Source: Terriglobia bacterium
GTDB lineage: Bacteria > Acidobacteriota > Terriglobia > Terriglobales > Acidobacteriaceae
Assembly (NCBI GenBank): GCA_020072645.1
Contig: JAIQGK010000006.1
Span: 62,001-126,000 of the forward strand
Direction of reading: 5' to 3'
Length of the DNA: 64,000 nucleotides
The position numbers and the translations under genes were made by a program. Each line of letters begins with the position of its first letter. Position 1 is the first letter of the stretch. Below, piece after piece: positions 34,714 to 43,853 of the stretch. The notes below the pieces were generated by a model. That model was given only the letters and a program-made list of their open reading frames with translations. It searched no databases and was not told the origin of the DNA.

Positions 34714-34722
34714 CTATCTGCA

Positions 34723-34747
34723 TTCCAAGGAAGCACCAGTCTTGGAA
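34723..34747 (+). terminator. Inverted repeat between paralogues A and B
   Basis: TTCCAAG (34723-34729) and CTTGGAA (34741-34747) are perfect inverted repeats with an 11-base loop, followed by TAACTTTTATAAT. It could be a weak terminator or an operator overlapping the TATAAT at 34755-34760. Confidence 0.4.
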
Positions 34748-34795
34748 TAACTTTTATAATCGCTGCACGTCTAAAATCCTGAAAGAGGTCATTTT

Positions 34796-35182
34796 GTGTT
34801 TGGAAAAATTATCACGGCCTTTAGCTTTGGCCTGGTCATGTGCGGCACACTTTTAGCGGCTGCACCGGCGCCCGCCGCCAGTGCGCAGGTGGAAACACGG
34901 CAGGATCCGGCGCAGAAAGAAATGCAGGACCGCATGGCGCGCGAAGCCAATAAGAAAAGGCAACAGGACATTCGCGAACAGACCGACAAGTTATTTCAAC
35001 TTGCCACAGAACTCAAGGCCGCGGTGGACAAGAGCAATGAGAACCTCTTGTCACTCGATGTGGTTCGCAAAGCCGACGAAGTTGAGAAGCTGGCCAAAAA
35101 AGTGAAAGAAAAGATGAAAGAATCAGTGGGCCCGCCGGCAAGGCAGGAGCTGCCTACCCCTGTTCCGGCCTATCCGCACTGA
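34796..35182 (+). CDS. Small exported helical protein, paralogue B
   Basis: 128 residues from GTG 34796 (AGAGG upstream). Signal peptide MCGTLLAAAPAPAASA. The mature part is helical and Lys/Gln/Glu-rich and shares its core with paralogue A. It ends in a Pro-rich tail. A bidirectional terminator follows. Confidence 0.7.
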   Translation: MFGKIITAFSFGLVMCGTLLAAAPAPAASAQVETRQDPAQKEMQDRMAREANKKRQQDIREQTDKLFQLATELKAAVDKSNENLLSLDVVRKADEVEKLAKKVKEKMKESVGPPARQELPTPVPAYPH

Positions 35183-35203
35183 TATTGACTATTGAGCAAT
35201 AAC

Positions 35204-35230
35204 AAGCCCGCCGATTTTGCCGGCGGGCTT
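35204..35230. terminator. Bidirectional terminator between convergent genes
   Basis: AAGCCCGCCG, loop ATTTTGC, CGGCGGGCTT: a perfect 10-bp stem lying between the stop at 35182 (plus) and the stop at 35248 (minus). Confidence 0.8.
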
Positions 35231-35247
35231 CTTATGTGTGAAACGCG

Positions 35248-37833
35248 TTAACTTGCGCTCTTGGCTTTGGCAGCCTGAGCGTCTTTTTCCGTGCCAATCC
35301 GCATTCCGTAGAACGAACGCCACACAAAGAACACAGACACCAGGAAGAACACCACTGCAAGAATCGTGGTTGGTCCGCCTTCCTTGCTCATCTTTACCGC
35401 GAGTGATACCGCAAGGAGTCCGAAAAGTGTGGTGAATTTGATGATCGGGTTCATGGCCACTGAAGAAGTGTCCTTGAACGGATCCCCCACGGTATCGCCG
35501 ACCACGGTCGCGTCGTGCAGCGGCGTGCCCTTCTGCTTCAGCACCACTTCCACCACTTTCTTGGCGTTGTCCCATGCGCCGCCGGCGTTGGCCATGAAGA
35601 TGGCCTGATACAAGCCGAAGATCGCAATGGAAATCAGGTAGCCGATAAAGAAATAGGGTTCGGCGAAAGCGAAGGCCAGCGTGGCAAAGAACACGGTCAG
35701 GAATATGTTGAACATTCCTTTTTGCGCGTACTTGGTGCAGATCTCAACCACTTTCTTGCTGTCTTCTACTGAGGCTTTTGTAGCGCCTTCCAGTTTGATG
35801 TTGCGTTTAATGAATTCCACAGCGCGGTAAGCGCCGGTGGTCACCGCCTGGATGGAAGCGCCCGTGAACCAGTAGATGATGGCGCCGCCGGTGATCAGTC
35901 CAAGAACAAAGGGAGCGTGCAATAGCGAGAGCTTGTCCGTGTTCTCTTTCAATCCGTTGGTCAGGCTCATCATGATGGAGAAAATCATGGTCGTGGCACC
36001 GACGACAGCGGTGCCGATCAGCACCGGCTTGGCTGTGGCTTTGAACGTATTGCCCGCGCCGTCATTTTCTTCCAGCAGATCTTTGGCGCGTTCAAACCTT
36101 ACGTCAAAACCGAAGTCTTTTTTCAGCTCTGACGCAATGTTGGGCACTTGCTCAATCAATGAGAGTTCGTACACAGATTGCGCATTGTCCGTGACCGGCC
36201 CATAGGAGTCCACGGCAATCGTCACCGGACCCATGCCGAGGAAGCCGAACGCCACCAGGCCGAAAGCGAAGACCGCAGGCGCCAGCATAGTGGCACCCAG
36301 TCCCATGGTGCTGACGTAGAACGCCACGGCCATCAGGATGACCATGCTCAGGCCCAGCCAATAACCGGAGAAGTTTCCGGCTACCAGGCCGGAGAGGATG
36401 TTGAGTGACGGGCCGCCTTCTTCTGAGGACGTCACGATTTCTTTCACGTGGCTGGAACTCATCAAGGTGAATACCTTGACCAGTTCAGGGATGATGGCTC
36501 CGGCCAGCGTGCCGCACGAGATGATTGAGGCCAGCTTCCACCACAGCGTGGCATCGCCACCAAGCGCGGGAATCATCATCTTGGATACGACGAAAGTCAG
36601 GATAATGGACACGATTGAGGTAAGCCACACCAGCGAAGTCAGCGGCGCTTCAAAGTTCATGTGGTCGGAGTTCGCGTAGCGGGCCTTGGCCACGGCTTCA
36701 TTGATGAAATACGAACCCGCGCTGGAGACCAGCATCATGATGCGCATGACAAAGATCCACACCAGCAATTGCACCTGGACTACAGGATCGTGTACGGCCG
36801 CCAGAATGAACGCGATGAGCGCCACGCCCGTCACGCCATAGGTTTCAAAGCCGTCAGCGCTCGGACCAACGGAGTCGCCTGCGTTGTCGCCGGTGCAATC
36901 TGCGATCACTCCCGGGTTACGGGCATCGTCTTCCTTGATTTTGAAGACGATCTTCATCAAGTCAGATCCGATGTCGGCAATCTTGGTGAAGATGCCGCCG
37001 GCAATACGCAGCGCTGCCGCGCCCAGGGACTCGCCGATGGCGAATCCGATGAAGCATGCCCCTGCGAGGCTACCCGGAATAAAGAGCAGAATGCAGAGCA
37101 TGATCAGCAATTCAACGCTGATCAGCATCATTCCGATACTCATGCCGGCCTTGAGCGGGATGGCATAAATCGGATACGGCTTGCCGCGCAGACCGGCAAA
37201 TGCCGTCCGCGAGTTGGCAAAGGTGTTTACTCGAATGCCGAACCATGCTACGCCGTAGCTGCCGATGATGCCTACCAGGCTGAATGCCAGAATGATGATT
37301 ACCTTGGCGGCGCCGTATTCGTGGTGAAGGATGCCGAAATACAGCACGATGACCACGGCGATGAAGGCTTCCAGGATCAAAATGAACTTGCCCTGCGTAA
37401 TCAAATAGGTTTTGCAGGTTTCATAGATCAGCTCGGAAATTTCACGCATCGAGCGATGGACCGGCAGATTCTTAAGTTGAACATAGATCATCAAGCCAAA
37501 GAGCAGGCCAAGCGCGCAGAAGATCAGTCCAAAGGTCAGTAGCTTGGAGCCGCTGATGCCGTTCAGGAACGAAACCTGGCTCATGTCCGGCAGCTTCAAA
37601 TTGGCTTCACCGCCGGCTTCTGACACCGGCGCATCTGGAGCCGTCTGGGTTGCGGCGCTAGTCTGCGGGTTCGTGACGGCAGCAACCTGTGACGCGGGTG
37701 GAGCGGCCTGCCCCTGCTGAGCAAATGCCACGGGAACGGCGAATGTTAGAACGGCCAACACGGCCACCAGCGCCAGGGTCCGGCGCGAGCGGATTACGCG
37801 GCCCATCAGGCCCGTTGCGAGCCAGGTGTGCAT
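35248..37833 (-). CDS. hppA: Membrane-bound ion-translocating pyrophosphatase
   Basis: 861 residues from ATG 37833, chosen because GGAGG lies eight bases upstream; an ATG at 37923 is possible. A signal-like helix and a Pro/Ala/Thr-rich segment (about 45-80) precede about 16 membrane helices. The catalytic region reads ADCTGDNAGDSVGPSADGFE in place of the usual DNVGDVAGMGADL, marking a divergent subfamily. GNTFKATAK has Lys at the position that in canonical enzymes signals K+ independence. The C-terminal DTVGDPFKDTSSVAMNPIIK is conserved. It pumps H+ (or Na+) with pyrophosphate hydrolysis. Confidence 0.92.
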   Translation of the reverse strand: MHTWLATGLMGRVIRSRRTLALVAVLAVLTFAVPVAFAQQGQAAPPASQVAAVTNPQTSAATQTAPDAPVSEAGGEANLKLPDMSQVSFLNGISGSKLLTFGLIFCALGLLFGLMIYVQLKNLPVHRSMREISELIYETCKTYLITQGKFILILEAFIAVVIVLYFGILHHEYGAAKVIIILAFSLVGIIGSYGVAWFGIRVNTFANSRTAFAGLRGKPYPIYAIPLKAGMSIGMMLISVELLIMLCILLFIPGSLAGACFIGFAIGESLGAAALRIAGGIFTKIADIGSDLMKIVFKIKEDDARNPGVIADCTGDNAGDSVGPSADGFETYGVTGVALIAFILAAVHDPVVQVQLLVWIFVMRIMMLVSSAGSYFINEAVAKARYANSDHMNFEAPLTSLVWLTSIVSIILTFVVSKMMIPALGGDATLWWKLASIISCGTLAGAIIPELVKVFTLMSSSHVKEIVTSSEEGGPSLNILSGLVAGNFSGYWLGLSMVILMAVAFYVSTMGLGATMLAPAVFAFGLVAFGFLGMGPVTIAVDSYGPVTDNAQSVYELSLIEQVPNIASELKKDFGFDVRFERAKDLLEENDGAGNTFKATAKPVLIGTAVVGATTMIFSIMMSLTNGLKENTDKLSLLHAPFVLGLITGGAIIYWFTGASIQAVTTGAYRAVEFIKRNIKLEGATKASVEDSKKVVEICTKYAQKGMFNIFLTVFFATLAFAFAEPYFFIGYLISIAIFGLYQAIFMANAGGAWDNAKKVVEVVLKQKGTPLHDATVVGDTVGDPFKDTSSVAMNPIIKFTTLFGLLAVSLAVKMSKEGGPTTILAVVFFLVSVFFVWRSFYGMRIGTEKDAQAAKAKSAS

Positions 37834-38173
37834 ATGTAAATCCTCCAAAGAGTCTAAATGTGGACTTTTATCGATTAACGTTTTACCGGCAATTCCCGAA
37901 TCGCGCTTCCACATCAAGAACAAGTGGTTTGAGGCTTGGCCGCGTTGGAATCATTAGCTGGCCCTTGCAGAAGCTCCTGCTTCCGTTGTCCTGGCCAGTC
38001 CAGTAAAACTCGCTTTTATAACATGTTAGGGAAAGAAGATCAATTCGGCAAGAGGCCATCTTAGAGTCGGGTTCTTCCCAACGTCCGGTATGTGACATAG
38101 CACACATTCTTTAGGGTCATGTTGTGCTAATTATGAGTAAGCTGGGAGAGTTCTGTCAGCTTGGGGGAGTCTG
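37834..38173. other. Divergent promoter region
   Basis: 340 bases between the pyrophosphatase and the diguanylate cyclase. No gene is seen. The sequence is less GC-rich than its flanks; no clear operator was recognised. Confidence 0.4.
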
Positions 38174-39559
38174 GTGTTTTCCAAAGCAACGCCGCATAAG
38201 GTGGTGCCTCGCACGGCGGTGTACGCGGCCGGAGCCATGGCTGGAATAGCGATGGCAGGCTGGGTGCTCCACCTTCACGTGCTCACCAGTGTGCTTCCCG
38301 GCCATGTTTCCATGAAGGCCAATACGGCCATCGCTTTCCTGCTTCTGGTTGGCGCGCTCCAGTGCGCCGCGCTGCGCCGGAACTTCAGATGGCAGCAAGG
38401 CCTCGCCCTGGGCGCGATGTTGCTGGGTTTCCTGACTCTTCTGGAATATGCGCTGGGCATCAATTTCGGCATGGACGAAGTTTTGTTTCGCGATCCCATC
38501 CGCTCCCTCTTTCCCGGACGGATGGCCCCGATTACCGCCACCAACTTTTTCCTGCTGGGCGCAGCGATGCTGCTTCCCACGTTCAAGTGGAGTGACCATG
38601 TGAAAGAATCGCTGGCCCTGGTGGTCGCTCTGACCTCAACTTTTGCTATTGTTGGATACCTGTACGGAGTTCCCGCGCTGTATGGTGCGGTCAGTAGCAG
38701 CTCCTACGCCATGGCGCTGCACACTGGGGTGAATTTCCTGCTGCTTGCCATTGGCTTCCTGTTTGTGGAAAGAGAGACCGGTTTTGTCCGGGTGTTTCAC
38801 GGCTCCTCCATCGCCTCCATGGTTGCCCGTTACCTGGTGCCGATAGCTTTCCTGGTGCCGGTGGTCCTGGGAGCTATATTCATTCGCACCCGCTGGAGCC
38901 TCGGCCATCCCCACCTGGTGATGGCGCTTACCGTGGTTTCCAATATCGTCCTGCTGGTGGGACTGATCTGGCTGCTGGCCTCGATGATCCAACGCATCGA
39001 GGCGGAAAGAGCGGCGGTCCAGCAACAGGCAGAGACAGACAAGCTTACCGGAATCTATAACCGCCGCCATTTTGAGGACAGCCTGGAGCTTGAGATACAG
39101 CGTGCACGGCGTTATGGTGCGCCCCTGGCATTGTTGATGATCGATGTTGACAATTTCAAGTTGCTGAACGATCGCCATGGCCACCTGATGGGAGACCGTA
39201 TGCTTTGCCGGCTGGCGCGCGAATGCGAGTCTTGTCTTCGTATCTCTGACGTTTTCTGCCGTTACGGCGGCGATGAATTTGTAATCATCGCTCCCGAAAC
39301 TTCAGCGCAAGCGGCCATGACCATGGCGCGAAGGATGCGCCAGAATATCGAAGCCGTTGGCACAGATCAATCTTTTGGGGCTCTCGGTATCAGCATCGGA
39401 ATTGCCGTGTGGGAAGACAACTTCAAGACGAATGACGACTTCATTGCTGCCGCTGACAGCGCTCTTTATCAGGCCAAGAGCGCCGGCCGCAATCGCGAAT
39501 GCCTCTATACGCCCAAGAGCCTGCTAGCTGACATGAATGCCGATCCGTTCGCGTCGTAA
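38174..39559 (+). CDS. Membrane diguanylate cyclase (GGDEF)
   Basis: 461 residues from GTG 38174 (GGGGGAG upstream). Residues 1-280 hold about eight membrane helices, a MASE-like sensor. The GGDEF domain (about 290-450) has DKLTGIYNRRHFED, the intact active site CRYGGDEFVIIA, and an I-site RISD five residues before GGDEF, so product inhibition is expected. It makes cyclic di-GMP from GTP. The signal sensed is unknown. Confidence 0.9.
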   Translation: MFSKATPHKVVPRTAVYAAGAMAGIAMAGWVLHLHVLTSVLPGHVSMKANTAIAFLLLVGALQCAALRRNFRWQQGLALGAMLLGFLTLLEYALGINFGMDEVLFRDPIRSLFPGRMAPITATNFFLLGAAMLLPTFKWSDHVKESLALVVALTSTFAIVGYLYGVPALYGAVSSSSYAMALHTGVNFLLLAIGFLFVERETGFVRVFHGSSIASMVARYLVPIAFLVPVVLGAIFIRTRWSLGHPHLVMALTVVSNIVLLVGLIWLLASMIQRIEAERAAVQQQAETDKLTGIYNRRHFEDSLELEIQRARRYGAPLALLMIDVDNFKLLNDRHGHLMGDRMLCRLARECESCLRISDVFCRYGGDEFVIIAPETSAQAAMTMARRMRQNIEAVGTDQSFGALGISIGIAVWEDNFKTNDDFIAAADSALYQAKSAGRNRECLYTPKSLLADMNADPFAS

Positions 39560-39640
39560 CAGTTTGCCGGCAGCAACGATTCAAGAGCCTCGCACTGCTC
39601 AGCAACATGTCATTGGGGCCAATCCGGCCCACTATTCGCC

Positions 39641-40603
39641 TTACCTCAAAGAAAGCAGTGGATGTCCCAGCGCCGCTTGCACAAACGTCGCTCCTACGGC
39701 GATGCTTACAGCCAACGCCAAAACCCCGGCCGAAATTCTGCGGTGCTTAACCGGCAGAACGGGAGCCATCTGCGCCAGGATATAAGCGAACAGCGGCACA
39801 ATCTGAATAGCGTGAATGGCGATGAAGTGCGCAATGCGCAGATCGCCGCCAATGACGCTCCAGTTTACGAACGGAAGCCCTGGGCCGCCATCGGCAACGC
39901 CAACTGTGTGCGAACCGCGCGCCAGCATGTATCCGCCGATAGCATTGCCGGCCAGAAAAATCACGATGCTGTATCGAATCGCCGAGACCATGGGCCGATC
40001 GATCTTGTCCGTGTGCACGCGATTGGCGCAGAACAGCGCCAACATCCAACATACGACCGCTGTGTTGACCATGACCATGCTGTTGGTCATCTGGGCAAGG
40101 GAAGTGTCCAAGAGTGATTGTCCGGTAAGATGATGGGCGCTGCGCCATGCCTGCGCCGCCAGGCTCATGATTTCCAGGGCAACGCTGGCGGCAATTGCGC
40201 GACGAGCAACCGTGAGTTGCCATTTCGGTATTCGCAACGCCAGCAACAGCACACTTATGGTAGAGGCGAAGGTCGAAAAGGACATTGAGAACTTGATGGG
40301 CTTGATCCAGGGATTCACGGCCGCCGCTCCCGCCGGAACAAACATAGCCAGCGCCGCGAAAACCGGAACCACCAGCAGAAGCGCCCATCCCAGGCGTGAA
40401 AGCACAGGATCAGTGGCATCCAGTTCACTGAAGAAGCCGCGGACGGACGAAGGCGAAAGCGTTTGTGCAACTGCGCGCGCGAAACCAGAAAGATAATCGC
40501 GTGCGCCAGGAGCCTCAATGTTCAATGCGGGCGCTTCTGACCATTCGCCGATTCGTCTCGCTACTGTTTGCTGCGTGAATCTGTTTTCCCGGAGTTCTTT
40601 CAT
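39641..40603 (-). CDS. Multi-pass membrane protein, unknown function
   Basis: 320 residues. A hydrophilic N-terminus (1-70) is followed by about seven membrane helices: WALLLVVPVFAALAMFVPAG, then others through HFIAIHAIQIVPLFAYILAQ. Conserved-looking features are an NPWIKPIKFSMSFSTFA segment and His residues in the later helices. No family was recognised. It lies convergent with the diguanylate cyclase. Confidence 0.65.
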   Translation of the reverse strand: MKELRENRFTQQTVARRIGEWSEAPALNIEAPGARDYLSGFARAVAQTLSPSSVRGFFSELDATDPVLSRLGWALLLVVPVFAALAMFVPAGAAAVNPWIKPIKFSMSFSTFASTISVLLLALRIPKWQLTVARRAIAASVALEIMSLAAQAWRSAHHLTGQSLLDTSLAQMTNSMVMVNTAVVCWMLALFCANRVHTDKIDRPMVSAIRYSIVIFLAGNAIGGYMLARGSHTVGVADGGPGLPFVNWSVIGGDLRIAHFIAIHAIQIVPLFAYILAQMAPVLPVKHRRISAGVLALAVSIAVGATFVQAALGHPLLSLR

Positions 40604-41236
40604 CGTCCTTGTCCTTTCCTTCTATGCTGAGATCAGGCGGGATTTTGGACGAACGTCTCCTCGCGCGTCCGCAAGGTGATTTGCGGCGCGAAAAGCCGGC
40701 CCTGTATCCACGTGCTACATGGCGGCTGCAAATGTTGATGGGGTAGAAAGAGCGCGGTTTATCGGTGGCGGCGGCAAGAGCGGTGGCCTGCTCTCTCCTC
40801 GCACACGATTCCTGTACTCCTGAGTGCCCTATACAACCAGCCCGCGTAGCCTGATTGCCCGGAACGGGAACTTTGAGTCAAATAGGCTCGCCCTATGGAT
40901 TAAGACAGGGCGCGCGTGTTACTAAAGTAATCCGCCGAACGTAGCCAGAATGAGGCCGCAGGATTAGAGGAGAGTTGGAAGAAAATTAGAACTTCTCAGA
41001 ATCAGTGATTTTTTTGATGTAAGCCATAGCTTTGAACTATGAACGCCGATCTTGAGTTTTAAATGGCAGCCATAGGAAGAAGAGATGGCCACTCTACCTT
41101 CGCGACAATACCACTAATAGCTTTCGATTATGGCAATACTAAGCAGTTTGGCTTTCGATTGCACCGCCATGAATAGCTGTTCAGCCTTCAGAATCTTGCT
41201 GAGTAAGCTACACGGCGGTGCAAACATAAAGTTTCT
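40604..41236. other. Long intergenic region with an inverted repeat
   Basis: 630 bases with no supported gene. TTGCACCGCC (41159-41168) and GGCGGTGCAA (41214-41223) form a perfect 10-bp inverted repeat just beyond the stop of the gene ending at 41237. It may end that transcript, although no T-run follows. The rest is AT-richer than its flanks. Confidence 0.5.
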
Positions 41237-42223
41237 TTATTGCAGCTCAATATCGCCTGACCCGGTGTGAATATCCAGCAGGACGCCGCCATTTCCCACT
41301 TTGCCTTGAATATGGTTCTTGGCCAGGGTGCCCTGTGTTGTTACCTGATGGCTATTGAGCTTCAGCGTTCCTGAAGAAGTTCGGGCGTCAATGTTGAACG
41401 AGGCCTGCGTCGGGACTTTAAGGGTAATATTGCCGGAGCCGGCGCCCAGCCGCCAGTCAGAGGTGGGTTCGCCTTGAGCCTGGATATTACCGCTGCCTGC
41501 ATCGGCGCGCAGTCCGCCTTTAACGCCATCCAGTCTGATGTTGCCCGATCCTGTCTGGGCCTTCGCGCTGCCACCCCCGCTTTGCCGCACTTCAATGTCG
41601 CCACTGCCAGTGTTTACGAATACATCGCCAGCGATATCGTTGGCGCGAATGTTGCCGCTGCCGGTGTTCGCATACAAAACGCCCTTGATTGAATTGATCT
41701 TCAGATCTCCGGAACCTGAACTGACTCGCGTTTCACCGGAAATGCGATCCACCGTCACGTTGCCGGACCCGGTTTTCGCTGTCATCGGCAATTGCAGGCC
41801 GCTGATGGTCTGGTCGCCGGAGCCAGTGTGCGAAGTAAGCCGCGTTTGCGCTGGAACGGTAACGTCGTAATCAATGGAAATATTTCTGCTCAGGTCACGC
41901 TCCTCAAACCTGCCAATATGGATGATATTGCCGGTCTGCACGATGGGCGGATTCTGTTCAATCTTGTGAATTCGCTCGTCGATGTTGCCGCTGCCAAACA
42001 GCCATGAAGTGCCGTTATTGCCATGGATTTTGGCCGTCACTGAAACTGTTCCCGGCCCGCCCTGGTGAACGTTGATGTTGCCCGAGCCGGAAGTTACTTC
42101 CAGTTCCACCGTCCCGCTCACCTGCAGGGTACGTTCAAAATGCCCGGTCGTGGCGGCGTTCAGCGGAAGCACAGCCAGTACGGACGCACAAATCCCCAGC
42201 GTCAGAAATTTCACTGATTTCAT
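41237..42223 (-). CDS. DUF4097-type secreted beta-repeat protein
   Basis: 328 residues from ATG 42223, since GGAGG lies five bases before it. Signal peptide LTLGICASVLAVLPLNAA. The mature protein is a solenoid of about ten repeats every 19-20 residues with consensus [ST/A]GSG[ND]: GSGNINV, GSGDQTI, GSGNVTV, GSGDLKI, GSGNIRA, GSGDIEV, GSGNIRL, GSGNIQA, GSGNITL and GSGDIEL. Such proteins are called putative adhesins, but function is unproven. It follows the RND adaptor gene by 27 bases, so the two form an operon. Confidence 0.82.
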   Translation of the reverse strand: MKSVKFLTLGICASVLAVLPLNAATTGHFERTLQVSGTVELEVTSGSGNINVHQGGPGTVSVTAKIHGNNGTSWLFGSGNIDERIHKIEQNPPIVQTGNIIHIGRFEERDLSRNISIDYDVTVPAQTRLTSHTGSGDQTISGLQLPMTAKTGSGNVTVDRISGETRVSSGSGDLKINSIKGVLYANTGSGNIRANDIAGDVFVNTGSGDIEVRQSGGGSAKAQTGSGNIRLDGVKGGLRADAGSGNIQAQGEPTSDWRLGAGSGNITLKVPTQASFNIDARTSSGTLKLNSHQVTTQGTLAKNHIQGKVGNGGVLLDIHTGSGDIELQ

Positions 42224-42250
42224 GTTTGCCTCCAAATTTCAAAATCAGGG

Positions 42251-43453
42251 TTATTGCAGGATGACCTGCTGGCCTTCATTCAGGCCGGAAAGCAACTCGG
42301 TCTTGGATCCGTTGGAAATCCCTACAGTCACAGGCAATTTCTTGCGTCCATCCTTTGCGCTTGGTTCGGGCACCTCAACGGAAGCCTTGCGATCTTTGTC
42401 GTAAATCAGCGCGCCTTCGGGAACCATAAGAATTCCCTTATGTTCTTCCAGCAGGATTTCGGCATTGGCCGTCATTTGCGACTTCAACTCGCCCTTGGAG
42501 TTATCAATGGAAACACGCACTTCAAACGTGGTGACATTGTCTTTTTCCACGCCCATGGGGGATATTTTGGTAACTTTGCCGTAAAATGTGCGGTCTTTGT
42601 AGGACTCAACCTTGATACGTGCGGCCTGTCCGATATAAACCTTGCCGATATCGGACTCGTCCACTTTGCCTTTAACGTAAACTTCGCGGGTATCGCCCAG
42701 CGTCATTACCAGCGTGGCGGAAGATCCCAGAACCAGGATTGAACTCACGGCCGTGCCGACCTCTACGTCACGCGAGAGCACCACGCCGTCAATCGGTGAA
42801 ACGATGGTTGAGTTCTGGTACTCCCTTTCTATCTGGGCAAGCTGTGCCCGTGATTGCGCCACCTGGGCTTCAGCCTGTTTTACCTTCGATGTGGCGGTAA
42901 CCACGTTCGCTTTACCTAACTGCTGCTTGTTGGTCGCCAATTCATAGTTTTTCTGCGCGTCGTCCAGCGCGGATTCAGACACCACACCATCCTTGGCCAT
43001 GCGCTGTGCGCGCTCATAAGCGCGCTTCAGCATGGGGATGTCCGGGCCTTCCGCGTCCACCTTCGCGCGTTCAAGATCGGCTTCTGCCGCGCGGGCAGCG
43101 GCTTCAGATGCTTGCAGAGACGCTTTCTGCTGGTTTACCTGGGCCAGGATCTCTTCTTTATCCAATTCGGCTAATACCTGGTCTTTTTTGACCCTTTCTC
43201 CGTAATCGACAAGCAGCTTTTGCACGATACCGCTTGCTTTGGACTTTACCTCGACCTTGGTTATGGGCTCAATTTTCCCAGTGGCAACGACACTCTTAGC
43301 CAGGTCTCCGCGCTCAACCTTGGCTAGCTTGGAAGGGTCAATCTTTGTGCTGCCGCGCGTTGCCGCTACCAGTACCACCACAATAACGACGAGAAGCGCG
43401 AATGCGCTCAATATATAAATGGCGCGTTTGCTCTTTTTTTTGCCGTTTGCCAT
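42251..43453 (-). CDS. HlyD/MacA-type efflux RND periplasmic adaptor
   Basis: 400 residues. One N-terminal membrane helix (about 9-28), then the biotinyl-lipoyl-like half VKSKASGIVQKLLVDYGERV, a long coiled hairpin (about 95-210) rich in Ala/Glu/Lys/Gln, the second lipoyl half STIVSPIDGVVLSRDVEVGT, and a beta-barrel/MP domain. Adaptors link an inner-membrane pump to an outer-membrane channel. No pump or TolC is in the window. It is operonic with the DUF4097 gene. Confidence 0.87.
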   Translation of the reverse strand: MANGKKKSKRAIYILSAFALLVVIVVVLVAATRGSTKIDPSKLAKVERGDLAKSVVATGKIEPITKVEVKSKASGIVQKLLVDYGERVKKDQVLAELDKEEILAQVNQQKASLQASEAAARAAEADLERAKVDAEGPDIPMLKRAYERAQRMAKDGVVSESALDDAQKNYELATNKQQLGKANVVTATSKVKQAEAQVAQSRAQLAQIEREYQNSTIVSPIDGVVLSRDVEVGTAVSSILVLGSSATLVMTLGDTREVYVKGKVDESDIGKVYIGQAARIKVESYKDRTFYGKVTKISPMGVEKDNVTTFEVRVSIDNSKGELKSQMTANAEILLEEHKGILMVPEGALIYDKDRKASVEVPEPSAKDGRKKLPVTVGISNGSKTELLSGLNEGQQVILQ

Positions 43454-43853
43454 AAAAACAGACCCTCTCTAAAATGTGCCACTTCTAAATACGCTGGATA
43501 AAGGAAAGAAGTTCCCGGAAAGACACACTTATTCCGTGACAGCTAATAACCATTAGACCGGAAATCGGACTAAAAGATAGCAGTGCTTCTGCCCAGCCCG
43601 CCCTTGCGGACTAAGGCTCCATCCGTAATTTCACGCCCACCGATGGTCAATCCTTTAGTTAGTCCGCTAACCTTCCCCTCGCGCCTGCGGCTCTTCGATC
43701 ACTAACTTTCTGCTCCCCTCCACCAGAACGCCAATCTAAAAAATCCTTGCTTACCGATTTTTGGGGTTCACTCCAAACGCGGCCAAACGCGGCTCGCGCC
43801 CTGTACTTTTGCTCTTTCTGCTCTAAGGCCTCGGCAGTATATGATTAAAGGCC
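43454..43853. other. Divergent intergenic region
   Basis: 400 bases with no gene. It should carry the promoters of the adaptor operon (minus) and the CBS-domain gene (plus). No distinctive element was seen. Confidence 0.4.

Noticed and set aside
36661-37542. 293-codon + strand frame opposite the pyrophosphatase
   Set aside because: Antisense shadow; His/Gln/Asp-rich composition typical of a reversed membrane-protein gene.
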